Below are positions 1 through 8,483 of a DNA stretch of 64,000 bases, piece after piece. Where the stretch lies: contig NZ_JAAGBB010000036.1 of the NCBI RefSeq assembly GCF_018129085.1, positions 1 to 64,000 of the forward strand, written 5' to 3'. Origin of the DNA: Plastoroseomonas hellenica (GTDB lineage Bacteria; Pseudomonadota; Alphaproteobacteria; Acetobacterales; Acetobacteraceae). Within the stretch, counting starts at the first letter, position 1. Each line of letters opens with the position of its first letter. The position numbers were made by a program, and so were the translations under genes. A model generated the notes under the pieces. That model was given only the letters and a program-made list of their open reading frames with translations. It was not told the DNA's origin and did not search any database.

Positions 1-1
1 G

Positions 2-106
2 AGCGTGACCCGCCCGCAGACCACCGCGCCGGCCACCGCGCCCCAGACCCAGGCGCGGCCGGCGACGCCCGCGACCCCGGCCAGCCCGGGCACCCGCGTC
101 AACTGA
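2..106 (+). CDS. C-terminal end of an unknown protein (partial)
   Basis: An open frame enters from the left edge and stops with TGA at 104-106. Its 34 visible residues are almost only Ala, Pro, Thr, Gln and Arg, ending in GTRVN. This looks like a low-complexity tail of a secreted or envelope protein rather than a folded domain. Nothing in it allows a family assignment. The 196 bases between this stop and the next gene hold an inverted copy of a dispersed hairpin repeat at 145-200. Confidence 0.5.
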   Translation, partial: SVTRPQTTAPATAPQTQARPATPATPASPGTRVN

Positions 107-144
107 ACGGAGCCGGCGGCGGGGCCCACTTCCTGCACAGGACT

Positions 145-200
145 TTGTTGATCGCGTGATTCAGACTTTTCGGCCGAACCGGCCTCAAGTCATCACGCTC
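145..200 (-). repeat. Dispersed hairpin repeat, family 1, copy A
   Basis: This is the reverse complement of the elements at 19006-19060 and 44331-44385. They share the blocks GTGATGACTTGAGG, AAAAGTCTGAATCACGC and GATCAA. The outer parts (GCGTGAT / ATCACGC) pair with each other, so the element can fold as an imperfect stem-loop. Unlike the other two copies it lacks the adjoining perfect palindrome. Confidence 0.75.
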
Positions 201-302
201 AGGTCCCGCCGCCACCCTGTGACCCGCCCGGCCGCGAGGCCGGGCGGTTTTCGTTCGGCCCGGCCGCGCCTCCCGCTCTTCGACGGCGCCCATATGGGCT
301 GC

Positions 303-1304
303 ATGATCCCGCTCTCGGTCCTCGACCTCTCCCCCGTGCCGGACGGCAGCGATGCCGGCCAGGCCCTCCGCAACTCCCTCGACCTCGCGCGCCATGCCGA
401 GGCCCTGGGCTATGCCCGCTACTGGATGGCGGAGCATCACAACATGCCCGGCATCGCCAGTGCCGCGACCGCGGTCGCGCTGGCGCATGTCGCGGCCGGC
501 ACCAGCCGCATTCGCATCGGTGCCGGCGGCGTCATGCTGCCGAACCATGCGCCGCTGCTGATCGCCGAGCAGTTCGGCACGCTGGCCGCGCTGCATCCCG
601 GCCGCGTCGATCTTGGCCTCGGTCGCGCGCCGGGATCGGATCAGATCACCGCCCGCGCCATGCGCCGCAACCTGGCGGGCGATGCCGACGACTTCCCGCG
701 CGACGTCATGGAGCTGATGGCCTATTTCCGCCCGGTGCAACCGGGCCAGGCCGTGCAGGCGGTGCCGGGCGCCGGGCTCGCGGTGCCGGTCTGGATCCTG
801 GGATCCTCCACCTTCGGCGCCCAGCTCGCGGCGGCGCTCGGGCTGCCCTATGCCTTCGCGTCGCATTTCGCGCCCGCCCAGATGGCGGAGGCGGTCCAGG
901 TCTACCGCGCGCAGTTCCGCCCATCCGAGCAGCTCGCGGCGCCGCATGTGATGCTCGGCGTCAATATCTTCGCGGCGGAGACGGATGCGGAGGCGCGCTT
1001 CCTGTTCTCATCCCTGCAGCAGGCCTTCATCAACCTGCGCACCGGCCGCCCGGGCAAGCTGCCGCCGCCGGCCCCGGATTTCGATGCCGGGCTCGACCCT
1101 TATGCGCGGGCGATGCTGGACAATGCGTTGTCGTGCTCGATCGTCGGCGGACCGGAGACCGTGCGCAGCGGCCTCAAGGACTTCATCGCCCGCACCGGCG
1201 CCGATGAATTGATGGTGACCGCCCAGATCTTCGACCACACCGCCCGCCGCCGCTCCTTCGCCATCCTGGCCGAAGCGCATGGCGAGATGGCGAAGGCGGC
1301 GTAG
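303..1304 (+). CDS. Luciferase-like FMN-dependent monooxygenase, YhbW/MsnO8-like group
   Basis: The product (333 aa) is a flavin-dependent monooxygenase of the bacterial luciferase superfamily. It opens with [14 protein letters not shown] and continues with [20 protein letters not shown], then [17 protein letters not shown] and [12 protein letters not shown]. All are hallmarks of the stand-alone group-1 members often annotated MsnO8 or YhbW. The single (beta/alpha)8 barrel uses FMNH2 supplied by a reductase, and the substrate cannot be told. ATG at 294 (MGCM) and ATG at 303 (MIPL) are both possible; 303 matches the usual family start. The frame is open to 156, but that extension crosses a repeat and is Arg/Pro-rich noise. 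The gene stands alone, convergent with ribA. Confidence 0.85.
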   Translation: MIPLSVLDLSPVPDGSDAGQALRNSLDLARHAEALGYARYWMAEHHNMPGIASAATAVALAHVAAGTSRIRIGAGGVMLPNHAPLLIAEQFGTLAALHPGRVDLGLGRAPGSDQITARAMRRNLAGDADDFPRDVMELMAYFRPVQPGQAVQAVPGAGLAVPVWILGSSTFGAQLAAALGLPYAFASHFAPAQMAEAVQVYRAQFRPSEQLAAPHVMLGVNIFAAETDAEARFLFSSLQQAFINLRTGRPGKLPPPAPDFDAGLDPYARAMLDNALSCSIVGGPETVRSGLKDFIARTGADELMVTAQIFDHTARRRSFAILAEAHGEMAKAA

Positions 1305-1329
1305 CTAGCCAGTCCACCCGGCATTCGCT

Positions 1330-1488
1330 CCGCGGCCGCAGGCCGCTACCCGTCCCGGCGGGCTGCGAGGCGAAGCCGATGCAGACCGGGGCCGCGAATG
1401 CGGCCCCGCGCGCGAGCAACAGCCGCCGTCAGTGCTCCGCCGACAGCGCGAAAGCCAAGCAGCCGGAGGCTGCGCCGGCGCCTGAGGC
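1330..1488 (-). repeat. GC-rich stop-linked repeat, family 3, copy a
   Basis: Read on the minus strand, the element starts directly after the ribA stop codon with GCCTCAGGCGCCGGCG. It contains CTTGGCTTTCGCGCTGTC, GGGGCCGCATTCGCGGCCCC and CATCGGCTTCGCCTCG, and ends near GCGGCCTGCGGCCGC. The same blocks in the same order occur at 7489, 27618, 38266 and 41139. It fills the whole gap between two convergent genes. Confidence 0.8.
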
Positions 1489-2679
1489 CTACAATAAGTG
1501 TCCGAAGCGCCGGGCCTTGGTTTCCAGATAGTGGTCGTTGACGCCATTGGCCTCGAACTGATGGGCTTCGCGGCCCTCGATCTCGATGCCGCAGGCGGCG
1601 AGGCCGGCGAGCTTGTCGGGGTTGTTCGTCAGCAGCCGCACCTTCGGCACGCCGAGTTCCCGCAGCATGGTGGCGGCGACCAGGAAGTTGCGCTCGTCGG
1701 CGCCGTAGCCGAGGGCGCGATTGGCGTCGAGCGTGTCGAGCCCCTGGTCCTGCAGGGTATAGGCGCGCAGCTTGTTGACCAGGCCGATGCCGCGCCCCTC
1801 CTGCGCCAGGTAGAGCAGCACGCCGGCACCATCGGCGGCCATGCGCTTGATGGCGCCGCGGAGCTGCGGGCCGCAATCGCAGCGGAGCGAGCCGAGCAGG
1901 TCGCCGGTGAAGCATTCGGAATGCGCACGCACCAGCGGCGCGCCGCCCGCGGCGGCCACCTCCTCGACCCGGCCGATCAGGATCGCGAGATGCTCGATGC
2001 CACCATCGGCGGCGCGGAAGGCGACGATGCGCGCATCCGGCGCATCCTCGAGCGGCACCTGCGCCGAGGCAACGTGCCTGAGCGAGCTGGCCGCGGAGGC
2101 CGGATAGTCGAGCACGTCGGCGACCGACACGGTCAGCAGGGACAGGCGCTGGGCGATGCCTTCCGGTACCGGCGCAGCGATGAGCGCCGGCAGCAGCCGG
2201 CCGAGCTTGCCCAGCGCCAGGGCGGCGCGGGCGAGCGGCGGCAGCGGCGCCCGCTCTGGCGCTTCCGGCAGCAGGTCCTCGACCACTGGGTCGGCCAGCC
2301 GCCGCAACGAAACCGGGTCGAACAGCGCCGGCGGCAGGCGGATCGCCACCGCGCCGACCTCTTCAGCCTTGTCGGCCTGGGCCTGCGGCACCGGCCGGTG
2401 CAGGACCGCGGCCGCGCGCGCGGGCGCCAGCAACAGCACTGGCGGCGTCAATGCCGCCTCCGAGAGCGTCGCCAGGCCAAGGGCGCCGACGGTCTCCGCT
2501 GCCGCGACGAGCAGGGCGCCCTCGGCGCCGTGGATCAGCACAGGCGTGCCGCGTCGCAGGTCGGAAACCGCCCGATGCACTCCCCGGAGGGCCAGGATCT
2601 GGGGGTCCGGGCCCGTGGAATCAGCGTCACGCCGGGACGCGGCAAGGCTGCTGGAGGCGAGGTTGCCGGGGCTGGTCAT
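1489..2679 (-). CDS. ribA: GTP cyclohydrolase II with degenerate N-terminal domain
   Basis: RibA opens GTP to 2,5-diamino-6-ribosylamino-4(3H)-pyrimidinone 5'-phosphate, the first step of riboflavin synthesis. The catalytic half spans about residues 205-396. The zinc cysteines are C256, C267 and C269, with the same spacing as E. coli RibA. They are followed by QEGRGIGL (293-300) and TNNPDK (351-356). The first ~190 residues resemble a decayed dihydroxybutanone-phosphate synthase (RibB) domain: RAVSDLRRGTPVLIHGAEG aligns with the RibB start, but the acidic DRENEGD motif is absent. That half is therefore unlikely to make DHBP. The gene is monocistronic and divergent from the response regulator. 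No FMN riboswitch is visible upstream. Confidence 0.92.
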   Translation of the reverse strand: MTSPGNLASSSLAASRRDADSTGPDPQILALRGVHRAVSDLRRGTPVLIHGAEGALLVAAAETVGALGLATLSEAALTPPVLLLAPARAAAVLHRPVPQAQADKAEEVGAVAIRLPPALFDPVSLRRLADPVVEDLLPEAPERAPLPPLARAALALGKLGRLLPALIAAPVPEGIAQRLSLLTVSVADVLDYPASAASSLRHVASAQVPLEDAPDARIVAFRAADGGIEHLAILIGRVEEVAAAGGAPLVRAHSECFTGDLLGSLRCDCGPQLRGAIKRMAADGAGVLLYLAQEGRGIGLVNKLRAYTLQDQGLDTLDANRALGYGADERNFLVAATMLRELGVPKVRLLTNNPDKLAGLAACGIEIEGREAHQFEANGVNDHYLETKARRFGHLL

Positions 2680-2975
2680 GGTTATTTATGGCGTTCCATT
2701 CTGCACTATGCCGCTCCGCGAATGTGGCATCGCAACGGCAGAGGCCCAGGGGGGCGGGTGAAATATCGGGATGCCGCGGCGGCTCACGGTGGCGTGGGCC
2801 TTGCCCTGGCTTCTGCCGCAATGGCACCATTTTGCGGGGGCACCATATCTCTGCCCTGTCGCAACTCTGTGAGCGGCAGTCGCGTTGCGTTCGCATCGTT
2901 TGTGAAGCATGCCCGTCCGAGGCGCGTTAGCGTCGGGCCGGTGCACGCCGATCGCCGCTGAGGTAAGGAGTTCCA

Positions 2976-3683
2976 ATGCCGGGTCCGAGGCCAGTCCTGA
3001 TCGTGGATGACGATGAAGCGTTGCGCGGCACGCTCGCGGAGCAGCTCGCCATCGACCAGGAGTTCCACACGGCCGAGGCCGGCACCGCCGCGGAGGCGGA
3101 GGCCATGCTGACTGCGGCCGATCGCCGGTTCGACGCCGTGCTGCTCGATATCGGCCTGCCGGACGGCGACGGGCGGGAGCTCTGCACCCGGCTCCGCCGG
3201 CACGGGCTCAGGATGCCGGTCATCATGCTGACCGGTGCGGATGCCGAGGCGGATGTCGTCCGCGGCCTCGATGCCGGGGCGAATGACTATATCGCCAAGC
3301 CGTTCCGCCTGAACGAGCTGCTGGCCCGGCTGCGTGCGCAGCTTCGCGTCTTCGACAATTCGGAGGATGCGGTCTTCACCATCGGCCCCTATGTCTTCCG
3401 CCCCTCCGCGAAGATGCTTCTGGAACAGGCGCGCAACCGCAAGATCCGGCTGACCGAGAAGGAAGCCGCGATCCTGAAGTACCTCTATCGCGCGGGCGGC
3501 CGGCCGGTGCCGCGCCAGATCCTGCTGAACGAGGTATGGGGTTACAACTCCGCCGTCACCACGCACACGCTGGAGACGCATATCTATCGCCTGCGCCAGA
3601 AGGTGGAGCCGGATCCGACCGCGGCGCGCCTGCTGCTGACCGAAGGCGGTGGCTACCGCCTGGATCCGACCCCGGCCGAGTAG
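2976..3683 (+). CDS. OmpR/PhoB-type response regulator (orphan)
   Basis: This is a two-domain transcription factor of 235 aa. The receiver domain (1-~120) has the acidic pocket LIVDDDEA, the phospho-acceptor D58 in VLLDIGLPDG, T86 in MLTGAD and K108 in IAKPF. The C-terminal winged helix (~135-232) shows the typical LTEKEAAILKYLYRAGGRPV and THTLETHIYRLRQKVE. A strong ribosome site (AAGGAG) sits 8 bases before ATG 2976. No histidine kinase gene is adjacent, so its partner and regulon are unknown. The 296-bp divergent gap to ribA holds the promoters of both genes but no motif I could assign. Confidence 0.92.
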   Translation: MPGPRPVLIVDDDEALRGTLAEQLAIDQEFHTAEAGTAAEAEAMLTAADRRFDAVLLDIGLPDGDGRELCTRLRRHGLRMPVIMLTGADAEADVVRGLDAGANDYIAKPFRLNELLARLRAQLRVFDNSEDAVFTIGPYVFRPSAKMLLEQARNRKIRLTEKEAAILKYLYRAGGRPVPRQILLNEVWGYNSAVTTHTLETHIYRLRQKVEPDPTAARLLLTEGGGYRLDPTPAE

Positions 3684-3710
3684 GACCCGCGTACCTATCA
3701 GTCTCGGAGA

Positions 3711-3744
3711 CCGTTTGGAAATGGCGGCCGCTGTTTCCAAACGG
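3711..3744. terminator. Hairpin between convergent genes
   Basis: A perfect 11-bp stem (CCGTTTGGAAA paired with TTTCCAAACGG) surrounds a 12-base loop. It lies between the stop of the response regulator and the stop of the DUF2244 gene, so it probably serves both. There is no T-run on either strand. Confidence 0.6.
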
Positions 3745-3748
3745 CTTC

Positions 3749-4240
3749 TCAGCGCAATTGCGGGTTGTCGAAGTCTGGCCGCCGCCAGCGTGCCAGCGCC
3801 GCTGCCAGGGCATCGGCCAGTGCTTCGCGCTCCTCCTCCGCCAAAGGAAGCCCGATCGCCGTGCTGCGGTCCCGCTGCAGCAGGGCGGGGCGTCCGCCGG
3901 CATCGCGGCCGAGCCTTGCCCAATAAGGGTCGATGCGGATCGTCTGGCGCCGTCCCCGATGGTCGGTCCTGCTGATCGTCAGCCCGCCCCGGGTCAATAC
4001 CAGCGTCTCGCTCACCCGGCGCGCCCCGCGGGCCTGCAGCGCGACGAGGCTCAGCACCAGCGCCACCTCGCCGCCCAGGAAGCCCAGCACCGGCCAGGCA
4101 CCGAGCAGCAGGAACAGCAATGCCGGCACAGCGGCGCAAGCGATCAGCAGCACGGCCAGCACACGAAAGGCGCGCGGCGTCAGGCTGCGTGGCGGCGTGC
4201 AGACCGCCTCGAACAGGACCGGTTCCGGGCTGGCTGACAT
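3749..4240 (-). CDS. DUF2244 family membrane protein
   Basis: The product (163 aa) has an N-terminal soluble stretch, two adjacent hydrophobic segments (RVLAVLLIACAAVPALLFLL and WPVLGFLGGEVALVLSLVAL), and a conserved C-terminal domain with ETLVLTRGGLTISRTDHRG and IRIDPYWARL. This layout is that of DUF2244, an uncharacterised alphaproteobacterial family. The ATG at 4240 is preceded by GGGGGTCG. The gene is divergent from nth with only 38 bases between the starts, an arrangement I recall as common in this order. Function unknown; probably an inner-membrane protein with a cytoplasmic tail. Confidence 0.8.
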   Translation of the reverse strand: MSASPEPVLFEAVCTPPRSLTPRAFRVLAVLLIACAAVPALLFLLLGAWPVLGFLGGEVALVLSLVALQARGARRVSETLVLTRGGLTISRTDHRGRRQTIRIDPYWARLGRDAGGRPALLQRDRSTAIGLPLAEEEREALADALAAALARWRRPDFDNPQLR

Positions 4241-4278
4241 CGACCCCCATTCTAGGCTAGCTCCTGGATCACGCCACC

Positions 4279-5010
4279 ATGTCGGTACCCCCAGCCCCAA
4301 GCCAGGTCCGCAAGCGCGCGAAGCCGCTCCATGGCAGTGCCGCCGCACCCCGCCGAGCCCGGATGATGGGGACGGAGCAGGCGGCCGCCTTCATCCGCGC
4401 CCTCGCCGACGCCAACCCGGCGCCGGAAACGGAGCTGCTCTACACCGATCCCTTCACGCTGCTGGTCGCCGTGGTGCTTTCGGCGCAGGCGACGGACGCT
4501 TCGGTGAACCGCGCGACGCCCGACCTCTTCGCCGCGGCGCCGACGCCGGACGCGATGGCGGCGCTCGGCGCCGAGGGCATCGGCCCCTACATCCGCCGCA
4601 TCGGCCTCTGGCAGGGCAAGGCGCGCAACGTCGCGGCCCTGTCGCGCCTGCTGGTCGAACGTCATGGCGGGCAGGTGCCGGCCGATCGCGCCGCGCTGGA
4701 GGCCCTGCCAGGCGTCGGCCGCAAGACCGCCAATGTCGTGCTCAACGTCGCCTTCGGGGAGGAGGCGATGGCCGTGGACACGCATATCTTCCGGATCGGC
4801 AACCGCACCGGGCTCGCGCCCGGCAAGACGGTGCGCGAGGTGGAGGACCGGCTGGTCGCCCGCTGCCCGCCTGAGTTGCTGCGGGATGCGCATCACTGGC
4901 TGATCCTGCACGGGCGCTACACCTGCAAGGCGCGGACGCCGGAATGCTGGCGCTGCCCGGCGATCGCCTTCTGCAATTACCGCGACAAGGTGCTGAAGCC
5001 GGGCGGCTGA
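4279..5010 (+). CDS. nth: Endonuclease III (DNA glycosylase/AP lyase)
   Basis: This is the base-excision repair enzyme that removes oxidised pyrimidines and cuts the abasic strand. The helix-hairpin-helix is LPGVGRKTANVVLN with catalytic Lys149, and the catalytic Asp is D167 in VDTHIFRIGNR. The [4Fe-4S] loop is C216-x6-C223-x2-C226-x5-C232, the canonical spacing. Numbering is from ATG 4279. The first ~28 residues are Arg/Pro-rich and not part of the fold, so an internal start at 4363 (MGTEQ) is equally plausible. The 233 bases downstream hold no recognisable feature. Confidence 0.95.
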   Translation: MSVPPAPSQVRKRAKPLHGSAAAPRRARMMGTEQAAAFIRALADANPAPETELLYTDPFTLLVAVVLSAQATDASVNRATPDLFAAAPTPDAMAALGAEGIGPYIRRIGLWQGKARNVAALSRLLVERHGGQVPADRAALEALPGVGRKTANVVLNVAFGEEAMAVDTHIFRIGNRTGLAPGKTVREVEDRLVARCPPELLRDAHHWLILHGRYTCKARTPECWRCPAIAFCNYRDKVLKPGG

Positions 5011-5243
5011 GCGACCGTCTGGAAACAGCGGCGGGTCGGTCTGGCGAGCGTTGCGCCGGATGACGATCATGAGAGACGCAACTCCCCGGTGATGCTCCCG
5101 CGCTACGGAGAAGCGCGCACTCCGGATGCAGCACGCAGCAACAATTTTTTCGCGTCACCGGGTTCCGCATCGGGTTGCGCCGCAGCGCCGACCGGTCCAA
5201 ACCGGCCTCTTAGCTTACTCTAGACCCGAGCCGCACGCCCGCG

Positions 5244-6152
5244 ATGCAGGTCTACCTGCCTATCGCTGAAATGACCGTCGATGCCCTGCTGCTGCTTGGC
5301 ATCGGTTTTGGCGTGGGCTGGCTCTCGGGCCTGTTCGGCGTCGGCGGCGGCTTCCTGCTCACGCCGCTGCTGATCCTGATCGGCATCCCCGCGCCGGTCG
5401 CGGTCGCTTCCGGCGCCAACCAGACCCTCGGCGCATCGGTGTCCGGCCTGATCGCCCAGTGGCGGCGGGGCAATGTCGACCCGCGCGTGGGGGTCGTGCT
5501 GCTGTGCGGCGGGTTGCTTGGCTCGCTCTCCGGCGTGCAACTCTTCGCGGCACTCAGGCGGATGGGGCAGGTCGATCTGGCCGTGGCGCTGTTCTACGTC
5601 GTCGTGCTCGGCACCGTCGGCATGCTGATGGTGCGCGAAAGCGTGCGCGCCATCATCCGCCGCCGGCGGGGCACCGCGCAGAAGGCGCGCGAGCACACCT
5701 GGTTGCACGGCCTGCCCTTCAAGATGCGCTTCCGCAAGTCGCGCCTCTACATCTCCGTCATTCCCGTCGTGCTGGTCGGCTTCTCGATCGGCGTGCTCTC
5801 GGCGGTGATGGGCGTCGGCGGCGGCTTCATGCTGGTGCCGGCGATGATCTACCTCCTCGGCATCCCGACCGCGGTCGTGATCGGCACATCGCTGTTCCAG
5901 GTGGTCTTCGTGTCGGCCAACGTCACGCTGCTGCAGGCCTGGCAGGTCGGCAGCGTCGACATCGTGCTGACCATGCTGCTGCTGGCCGGCGGCGTCGCCG
6001 GCGCGCAGTTCGGCGCCGCGATGGGCCAGAAGCTGCGCGGCGAGGAGACGCGCGTGCTGCTCGGCCTGCTGGTGCTTGGCGTCGCGGCCGCGCTGCTGAT
6101 CGATCTGGTGCGGGTGCCGGCGCACCTCTTCGTCATCGGGCCGCTGCCGTGA
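5244..6152 (+). CDS. TauE/SafE family sulfite/anion exporter
   Basis: This is an integral membrane protein (302 aa) with the two-fold repeated TauE signature: WLSGLFGVGGGFLLTPLLI near residue 30 and LSAVMGVGGGFMLVPAMI near residue 190. About eight hydrophobic segments are evident, and a basic cytoplasmic loop (RRRRGTAQKAREHTW) separates the halves. The family exports sulfite, sulfoacetate or other small organic anions; the substrate here is not predictable. Its last bases overlap the GTG start of the next gene, so the two are probably translationally coupled. Confidence 0.88.
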   Translation: MQVYLPIAEMTVDALLLLGIGFGVGWLSGLFGVGGGFLLTPLLILIGIPAPVAVASGANQTLGASVSGLIAQWRRGNVDPRVGVVLLCGGLLGSLSGVQLFAALRRMGQVDLAVALFYVVVLGTVGMLMVRESVRAIIRRRRGTAQKAREHTWLHGLPFKMRFRKSRLYISVIPVVLVGFSIGVLSAVMGVGGGFMLVPAMIYLLGIPTAVVIGTSLFQVVFVSANVTLLQAWQVGSVDIVLTMLLLAGGVAGAQFGAAMGQKLRGEETRVLLGLLVLGVAAALLIDLVRVPAHLFVIGPLP

Positions 6153-6925
6153 GGGGGCTTTTCGCACTGCTCCTGCTGCTGCTCCTGCCCGGGCTCGCCG
6201 CCGCGCAGGCGCTCGAGGCCCCGCAAGTGCCCGACACTGCGCGCCCGACCCTCGCGGCCGGCATCTCGACCCGCCTGGTCGAGGTCACGACCGGCTTCAC
6301 CGGCGCCTCGATCCTGGTCTTCGGCGCGGCCGAACGGCCGCTCGGCGGCGAGACGGGCGATGACGTGCTGGTGGCGGTGCGGGGCCCGCGCCAGCCCCTG
6401 GTGGTGCGCCGCAAGGTCGAGGTGCTGGGCGTTTGGATCAACGGCCCCTCGGCCCGCTTTCGCGACATCCCCGGCTTCTATGCCATCGCCGGCACCCGCC
6501 CGGTCTGGGAATTGCTGCCGGAGGAGGACCGGCAGCGCGGCATGCTCGGCCTCGATACCCTCCAACTGATCCCGAGCGGTGACCGCAACCCCGCCTTCCG
6601 GGCCGCACTGCTCGAGCTGAAGCAGGCGGATGGGCGCTGGCAGGAGCATGCGGTGCCGGTCGAGGTGAATGGCGGCCGGCTGTTCCACACCCGCATCCCG
6701 TTGCCTGCCACCGTGCCGACCGGGGATTACCTGGTCGAGGTGCTGCTGGTGCGGGAGCGGCGGGTGGTCGCGCAGCAGACGCTGAACCTCAGGGTGGAAC
6801 GGGTGGGTACCGCGGCATCCATCGCGACCGTCGCGCGGGACGCGCCGCTTCTCTACGGTGTAGGCTGCATTATCCTGGCGGCGGTGGCCGGCTGGCTCGG
6901 CAGCGTCGTGTTCCGGCGGGGCTGA
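6149..6925 (+). CDS. TIGR02186 family protein (secreted, membrane-anchored)
   Basis: The 258-residue product begins at GTG 6149 inside the TauE stop (GTGA overlap), with a clear signal peptide (RGLFALLLLLLLPGLAAAQA). The exported part contains ISTRLVEVTTGFTGASILVF, then VRRKVEVLGVWINGPS and FYAIAGTRPVWELL. A C-terminal membrane helix (LLYGVGCIILAAVAGWLGSVVF) ends in RRG. I recognise this as TIGR02186, a family habitually found directly after TauE-type exporters in Alphaproteobacteria. Its biochemical role is unknown. The predicted topology is a periplasmic domain anchored by the C-terminal helix, probably an accessory to the exporter. Confidence 0.8.
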   Translation: MRGLFALLLLLLLPGLAAAQALEAPQVPDTARPTLAAGISTRLVEVTTGFTGASILVFGAAERPLGGETGDDVLVAVRGPRQPLVVRRKVEVLGVWINGPSARFRDIPGFYAIAGTRPVWELLPEEDRQRGMLGLDTLQLIPSGDRNPAFRAALLELKQADGRWQEHAVPVEVNGGRLFHTRIPLPATVPTGDYLVEVLLVRERRVVAQQTLNLRVERVGTAASIATVARDAPLLYGVGCIILAAVAGWLGSVVFRRG

Positions 6926-6946
6926 GCGGAGAACAGGGGGTACCCC

Positions 6947-7453
6947 ATGCCGAATTCGGAGGAGGCCGCGGCCGCGGCCACCCAGGCGAAGCGCGACCGC
7001 GTCTTTCTCGTGGTCGTGGACGACAGCCCGGAACGGGCGGTGGCGCTGCGCTATGCCTGCCTCAGGGCCCGCAAGGGCGGTGGGCGTGTGGCGCTGCTCA
7101 GGGTGATCGAGCCTGCCGGGATCGTCGAATGGGCGGGCGTCGGCGCCATGATGGCCGAGGAAGCGCGGGAGGATGCCGAGAAGCTGCTCTCCTCCCTCGC
7201 AATCGAGGTCAACGCCATCACCGGCGGCCTGCCGATCCTGCTGATCCGGGAGGGCAATGCGCGCGACGCGCTGCTGGCCCTGCTGGAGGAGGAGGCACGG
7301 ATCTCGATCCTCGTGCTGGCATCCTCGACGGGAAGCTCCGGTCCCGGACCACTGATCTCGGCGCTGACCGGGCGCTATGCGTCGCGGCTCAGGGTGCCGA
7401 TGACGATCGTGCCTGGCAATCTGGATGATGCGGAGCTGGAGCGTGTGACCTGA
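6947..7453 (+). CDS. Universal stress protein (UspA family)
   Basis: The protein (168 aa) has a single Usp fold: VFLVVVDDSPERAVALRYA at the start, VALLRVIEP as strand 2, and VLASSTGSSGPGPLISALTG near the end, a variant of the G-x2-G-x9-G-[ST] nucleotide-binding loop. RVPMTIVPGN is the last strand. The gene follows the TIGR02186 gene by 21 bases with a purine-rich ribosome site, so TauE, TIGR02186 and Usp look like one transcript. A terminator follows directly. Confidence 0.85.
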   Translation: MPNSEEAAAAATQAKRDRVFLVVVDDSPERAVALRYACLRARKGGGRVALLRVIEPAGIVEWAGVGAMMAEEAREDAEKLLSSLAIEVNAITGGLPILLIREGNARDALLALLEEEARISILVLASSTGSSGPGPLISALTGRYASRLRVPMTIVPGNLDDAELERVT

Positions 7454-7488
7454 TCCCGGTGCGTAGCGCCGGGGATCAGATTTTGTTT
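7450..7488 (+). terminator. Rho-independent terminator after usp
   Basis: A stem starting CTGATCCC overlaps the usp stop codon and pairs with GGGGATCAG (one bulge, one G-U pair) around a short loop. It is followed by ATTTTGTTT. It closes the TauE-TIGR02186-usp unit and lies directly before the family 3 repeat. Confidence 0.75.
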
Positions 7489-7612
7489 GCCTCAGGCGCC
7501 GGCGCGGCCTCCGGCCGCTTGGCTTGCGCGCTGTCAGGGCGCGCCCGGCGCGGCTGATAGTCGTGCGCGGGGCCGCATTCGGAGGCGGCCTGCGGCCGCG
7601 GGGTCGCGGCTG
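7489..7612 (+). repeat. GC-rich stop-linked repeat, family 3, copy b
   Basis: It begins GCCTCAGGCGCCGGCGCGG, 36 bases after the usp stop and just past its terminator. It continues with CTTGGCTTGCGCGCTGTCAG, GGGGCCGCATTCGG and GCGGCCTGCGGCCGCGG. This copy lacks the internal CATCGGCTTCGCCTCG block. Confidence 0.75.
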
Positions 7613-7629
7613 CGGGGAGTGACGCCGAA

Positions 7630-8205
7630 CTATTCGGCCTTGCCGGCGACAACGACCATGGCGGGCTTCAGCAGGCGGCCGTTGAGGGTCCAGGCGGGGG
7701 TCCAGGCCTGGATCACGGTGCCGGGCGCGACGCCTTCCGGCGCCGGCTGCTCCGCCATCGCCTGGTGCAGCTCAGGGTCGAAGGGCTTGCCGGTCGCATC
7801 CTGCCTCTGGATGCCGTGGCGCTCCAGGATACCGAGGAAGGCGCGCTCCACCCCCTCGAAGCCGCCGCGCAGCTTGCCGAACAGCTCCGGCTCCTGCTCC
7901 GCCGCTGCAGGGATGGCAGCCAGGCCGCGGGCCAGGTTGTCGGCCGCCTCGACCACATCCTTGGCGAAGCGCTGGATGGCGAAGTTGCGCGCATCCGCGA
8001 CCTCGCGCTGGGTGCGGGCGCGCAGGTTCTGCATCTCGGCCTCGGCGCGCAGCCATTTGTCGCGCATCAACGCGACCTCGGCCTCCAGCGCCGCGATGCT
8101 CTCCTCCGCGGTCGGCTCGGGCCGGGTCTCGGGGGTCGCCGCCGTCTCCGTGCTCTCCGGGGCAGGGGTTTCCGCCGCCGGCTTGATCTCGTTCTGTTCG
8201 GTCAT
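7630..8205 (-). CDS. grpE: Nucleotide exchange factor GrpE
   Basis: GrpE releases ADP from DnaK in the Hsp70 cycle. The product (191 aa) has an acidic Pro/Thr-rich tail (1-~45), a long helical/coiled-coil stretch (ALEAEVALMRDKWLRAEAEM then QNLRARTQREVADARNFAIQ), and the C-terminal beta domain ending GRLLKPAMVVVAGK. ATG 8205 (MTEQNEIKP) was chosen because upstream codons encode an Arg-rich non-conserved stretch. The gene is about 7.7 kb from dnaKJ and oppositely oriented, so the chaperone genes do not form one operon. Confidence 0.95.
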   Translation of the reverse strand: MTEQNEIKPAAETPAPESTETAATPETRPEPTAEESIAALEAEVALMRDKWLRAEAEMQNLRARTQREVADARNFAIQRFAKDVVEAADNLARGLAAIPAAAEQEPELFGKLRGGFEGVERAFLGILERHGIQRQDATGKPFDPELHQAMAEQPAPEGVAPGTVIQAWTPAWTLNGRLLKPAMVVVAGKAE

Positions 8206-8363
8206 GCCCAATCGGATGCTGGTTGTGCGGCCATGCCGCGCGTGGCCCTTCACCTAAGGGGCCGACGCGGCCGGGGCAAGCCGCCACAAGGCTGGCATGC
8301 CATGAGAGACACGCTTGCCGGCATTTTAGCCCCTGTCCAGGCAAGGCTGCCTGACACCAGATA

Positions 8364-8409
8364 GAGCGGATTCGCGCCTCCGGGCGATTCCGCCCTTCAA
8401 AGGATCCGC
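8364..8409 (+). repeat. Dispersed hairpin repeat, family 2, copy a
   Basis: GAGCGGATTC at one end pairs imperfectly with GGATCCGC at the other. The centre GGGCGATTCCGCCC forms its own hairpin. A second, better copy follows 16 bases later. Confidence 0.75.
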
Positions 8410-8425
8410 AGCTTTGGCTTGGCCA

Positions 8426-8472
8426 GAGCGGATTCACGCTTCCGGGCGATTCCGCCCTTCAGCGATCCGCTC
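8426..8472 (+). repeat. Dispersed hairpin repeat, family 2, copy b
   Basis: Outer arms GAGCGGATTCACGC / GCGATCCGCTC enclose the inner hairpin GGGCGATTCCGCCC. The element ends 11 bases before the murJ ATG, so it lies in or at the edge of the murJ 5' leader. Related copies are at 42595 and 43445. Confidence 0.8.
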
Positions 8473-8483
8473 TATGGAGGCGC

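Noticed and set aside
2680..2975. FMN riboswitch upstream of ribA
   Set aside because: The conserved RFN-element blocks are not visible on either strand of the ribA leader.
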